DNA of 6,385 nt from Xanthobacteraceae bacterium (lineage in GTDB: Bacteria; Pseudomonadota; Alphaproteobacteria; Rhizobiales; Xanthobacteraceae), in NCBI GenBank assembly GCA_030043175.1, contig JASHYD010000988.1:1-6385 (forward strand), read 5' to 3'. This document shows, piece by piece, positions 6,001 to 6,385 of the stretch (position 1 is its first letter; every line of letters begins with the position of its first letter). Both the position numbers and the translations under genes were made by a program. A model generated the notes under the pieces. That model was not told the DNA's origin. It was given only the letters and a program-made list of their open reading frames with translations, and did no database searches.

Positions 6001-6385
6001 CCGAGCGGCATCGCGATACGCCAGCACTTTGCACGGCGCATCGCACGTTCGGTACCACCTGTGTGATCACTGGCGAGTTCACGACCGGGCTACGACACCT
6101 CGAACAAGCATGGGCGCTCTACGACGCACAGCAGCATGCGCCCTTCCGATACCGCTACGGGCAGGATATCGGTGTAGCCGCTTCATGTTACCTGAGCTGG
6201 GCACTGTGGCATCTCGGGTACGTCAATCGGGCCTCACAAGTTGCGAACGAGGCTGTCCAACGTGCGGAGAACCTGCTCCATCCGCACACCCTGGTCTACG
6301 CGATTTGTCACGCTCGTATCTTTATGTGCCTTTTTCAACGCCGAGCAGACGACATCCAATCCTGCGCCGATTTGGTCGTCTCGCT
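3033..6385 (+). CDS. Large one-chain regulator: degenerate receiver + OmpR-type winged helix + cyclase-like domain + STAND AAA ATPase + TPR (3' end beyond window)
   Basis: 1117 complete codons are visible and the gene runs off the right edge. Domains: (1) about 1-117, receiver fold (RVLVVAQE...FDAAVMVMDPG...ADAFVLQPL) lacking the acidic pair (A9, Q10), the usual phospho-Asp position, the Thr (A78) and the Lys (Q100). (2) about 138-228, OmpR/PhoB winged helix with LPLTRSEFALLRAF, RVLSRDHLR, RSVDVLVGRLRRKIE and VSGVGYKF. (3) about 271-448, class III cyclase-like domain (ERRQLTVLCCGLVD, GEELRALFGYPQAHEDDAER, IGVATGVAL, ATRLRAAAPP) with catalytic residues replaced. (4) about 450-830, STAND/AAA_16 ATPase with Walker A GEAGIGKS (491-498), Walker B LVVKLADAHWID (D622), and G-x-P at 706-708 in GVPLFVEEL. 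(5) from about 854, helical TPR-like tail including LAHHLAQAG, GHLTRALELLQSL and AHRTFGTTCVITGEF. This is a cytosolic, signal-gated transcription factor by architecture. ATG 3033 is the only credible start: an in-frame stop lies at 2991-2993, and GGAAGAGG precedes it closely. By relatives, a few hundred residues are probably missing. Confidence 0.93.
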   Translation, partial: MRKRVLVVAQELALRAQIARTVHSAGYTVEIAPSRKRVLKLIADENFDAAVMVMDPGPAATTLARELRAAIPRMIVVADPMREAIRPGRSLPAADAFVLQPLNEHELVDRLTQVMASPPRTDDDTASPSLLCFDGGRVNLAGHTFIDANGRELPLTRSEFALLRAFVCNPHRVLSRDHLRRVVVGHGVERYDRSVDVLVGRLRRKIEPDPKTPRFILTVSGVGYKFAARPQIIEAGEPQPERAPRMSLRPADAMLAGTSNRQAAPQRSEPERRQLTVLCCGLVDAAGLATSFDLEDLGSLIRSFEHACNTAIARMGGSNARLTGEELRALFGYPQAHEDDAERAVQAGLDLIEMASQLRSPSGEPLRVQIGVATGVALISGEEQIIGEPLLIATRLRAAAPPNSLIVATATRKLLGSSFDCHDPPPLALTGIPGAVTAYQITGRRPVKSRFDAKRPEKLTRLVGRQHELQQLLALWEKAKSGKGQIALVCGEAGIGKSRTCETLLDHIAGPPHTVIRYQCSPHHVSSPFHPIIKQLERAAGFEREDTHNVKLEKLDALLRRAGAVSPADTALFAALLSIPTNDRYALPESTPQRQKDLTIAALIRQVISLASTQALVVKLADAHWIDSSTLELFGRLIASVTAAPVFVLVSLRPEFFTPWLEHSHVSMFRLNRLGREQTQAMIDDLAMGKKLPSDVADQIINKTDGVPLFVEELTSAVLESGLLRDTGDRYVADGSMPPLAIPMTLADSLTARLDKLGCAKEIAQIGAAIGREFSYRLIAAVSSMSAESLQSALAQLVGPELIFVRGEPPESTYIFKHALIQDAAYATLLRGKRRHLHQRIACALEQGFPDIVETQPELLAHHLAQAGLTERAVNYLRKAGQRTIERSANAEAIGHLTRALELLQSLAEGPVRARMALELEVMLSQAAIASHGYAAPETKEILSRSRMLIDESTELSQKFAILYGVWASSYVGGAFLEQKAAAVELLAEAERHRDTPALCTAHRTFGTTCVITGEFTTGLRHLEQAWALYDAQQHAPFRYRYGQDIGVAASCYLSWALWHLGYVNRASQVANEAVQRAENLLHPHTLVYAICHARIFMCLFQRRADDIQSCADLVVS

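Overview
The window reads as chromosome of a GC-rich alphaproteobacterium. A Bradyrhizobium-like member of the Hyphomicrobiales is the best guess. This rests on the GC-rich third codon positions, the style of two small uncharacterised proteins, and the large cyclase/AAA/TPR regulator, a type multiplied in those genomes. The taxonomic call is recognition from memory, not a search.

The left part (1-2557) is a gene-sparse, partly decayed stretch. On the minus strand it holds a headless alpha/beta-hydrolase fragment running off the left edge (1-127), an intact 74-residue winged-helix-like protein (142-366), and an intact exported SnoaL/NTF2-fold protein (557-1045). On the plus strand lies a gene for a Tat-exported protein of the Asp/Glu racemase - maleate isomerase - arylmalonate decarboxylase superfamily (1435-2277). 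It is broken by a -1 frameshift in its signal peptide, a +1 frameshift near residue 208, and an in-frame TAA shortly after. Two further short stretches (438-539 plus, 1300-1401 minus) have coding-like composition without a recognisable gene and may be more debris. The 280 bases at 2278-2557 hold no gene I can support, only one imperfect palindrome.

The right part (2558-6385) is well-formed. A small 87-residue protein (2558-2821, minus) diverges across a 211-base AT-richer intergenic region from a very large gene (3033 to beyond the right edge, plus). The large protein is a one-chain regulator. It has a degenerate response-regulator receiver, an OmpR/PhoB winged helix, a class III adenylate/guanylate-cyclase-like domain that has lost its catalytic residues, a STAND-type AAA ATPase with intact Walker A, and a helical/TPR tail cut by the window edge. 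Two copies of ATTGTAA spaced exactly 11 bases lie upstream of it. That is the spacing expected for tandem OmpR/PhoB-type winged-helix subunits, so autoregulation and control of the divergent small gene are plausible.

The most interesting item is this regulator. Both its phospho-receiver and its cyclase appear converted to non-catalytic modules, leaving the STAND ATPase as the likely switch that controls DNA binding. No CRISPR array, tRNA, rRNA, insertion sequence or integrase was seen.
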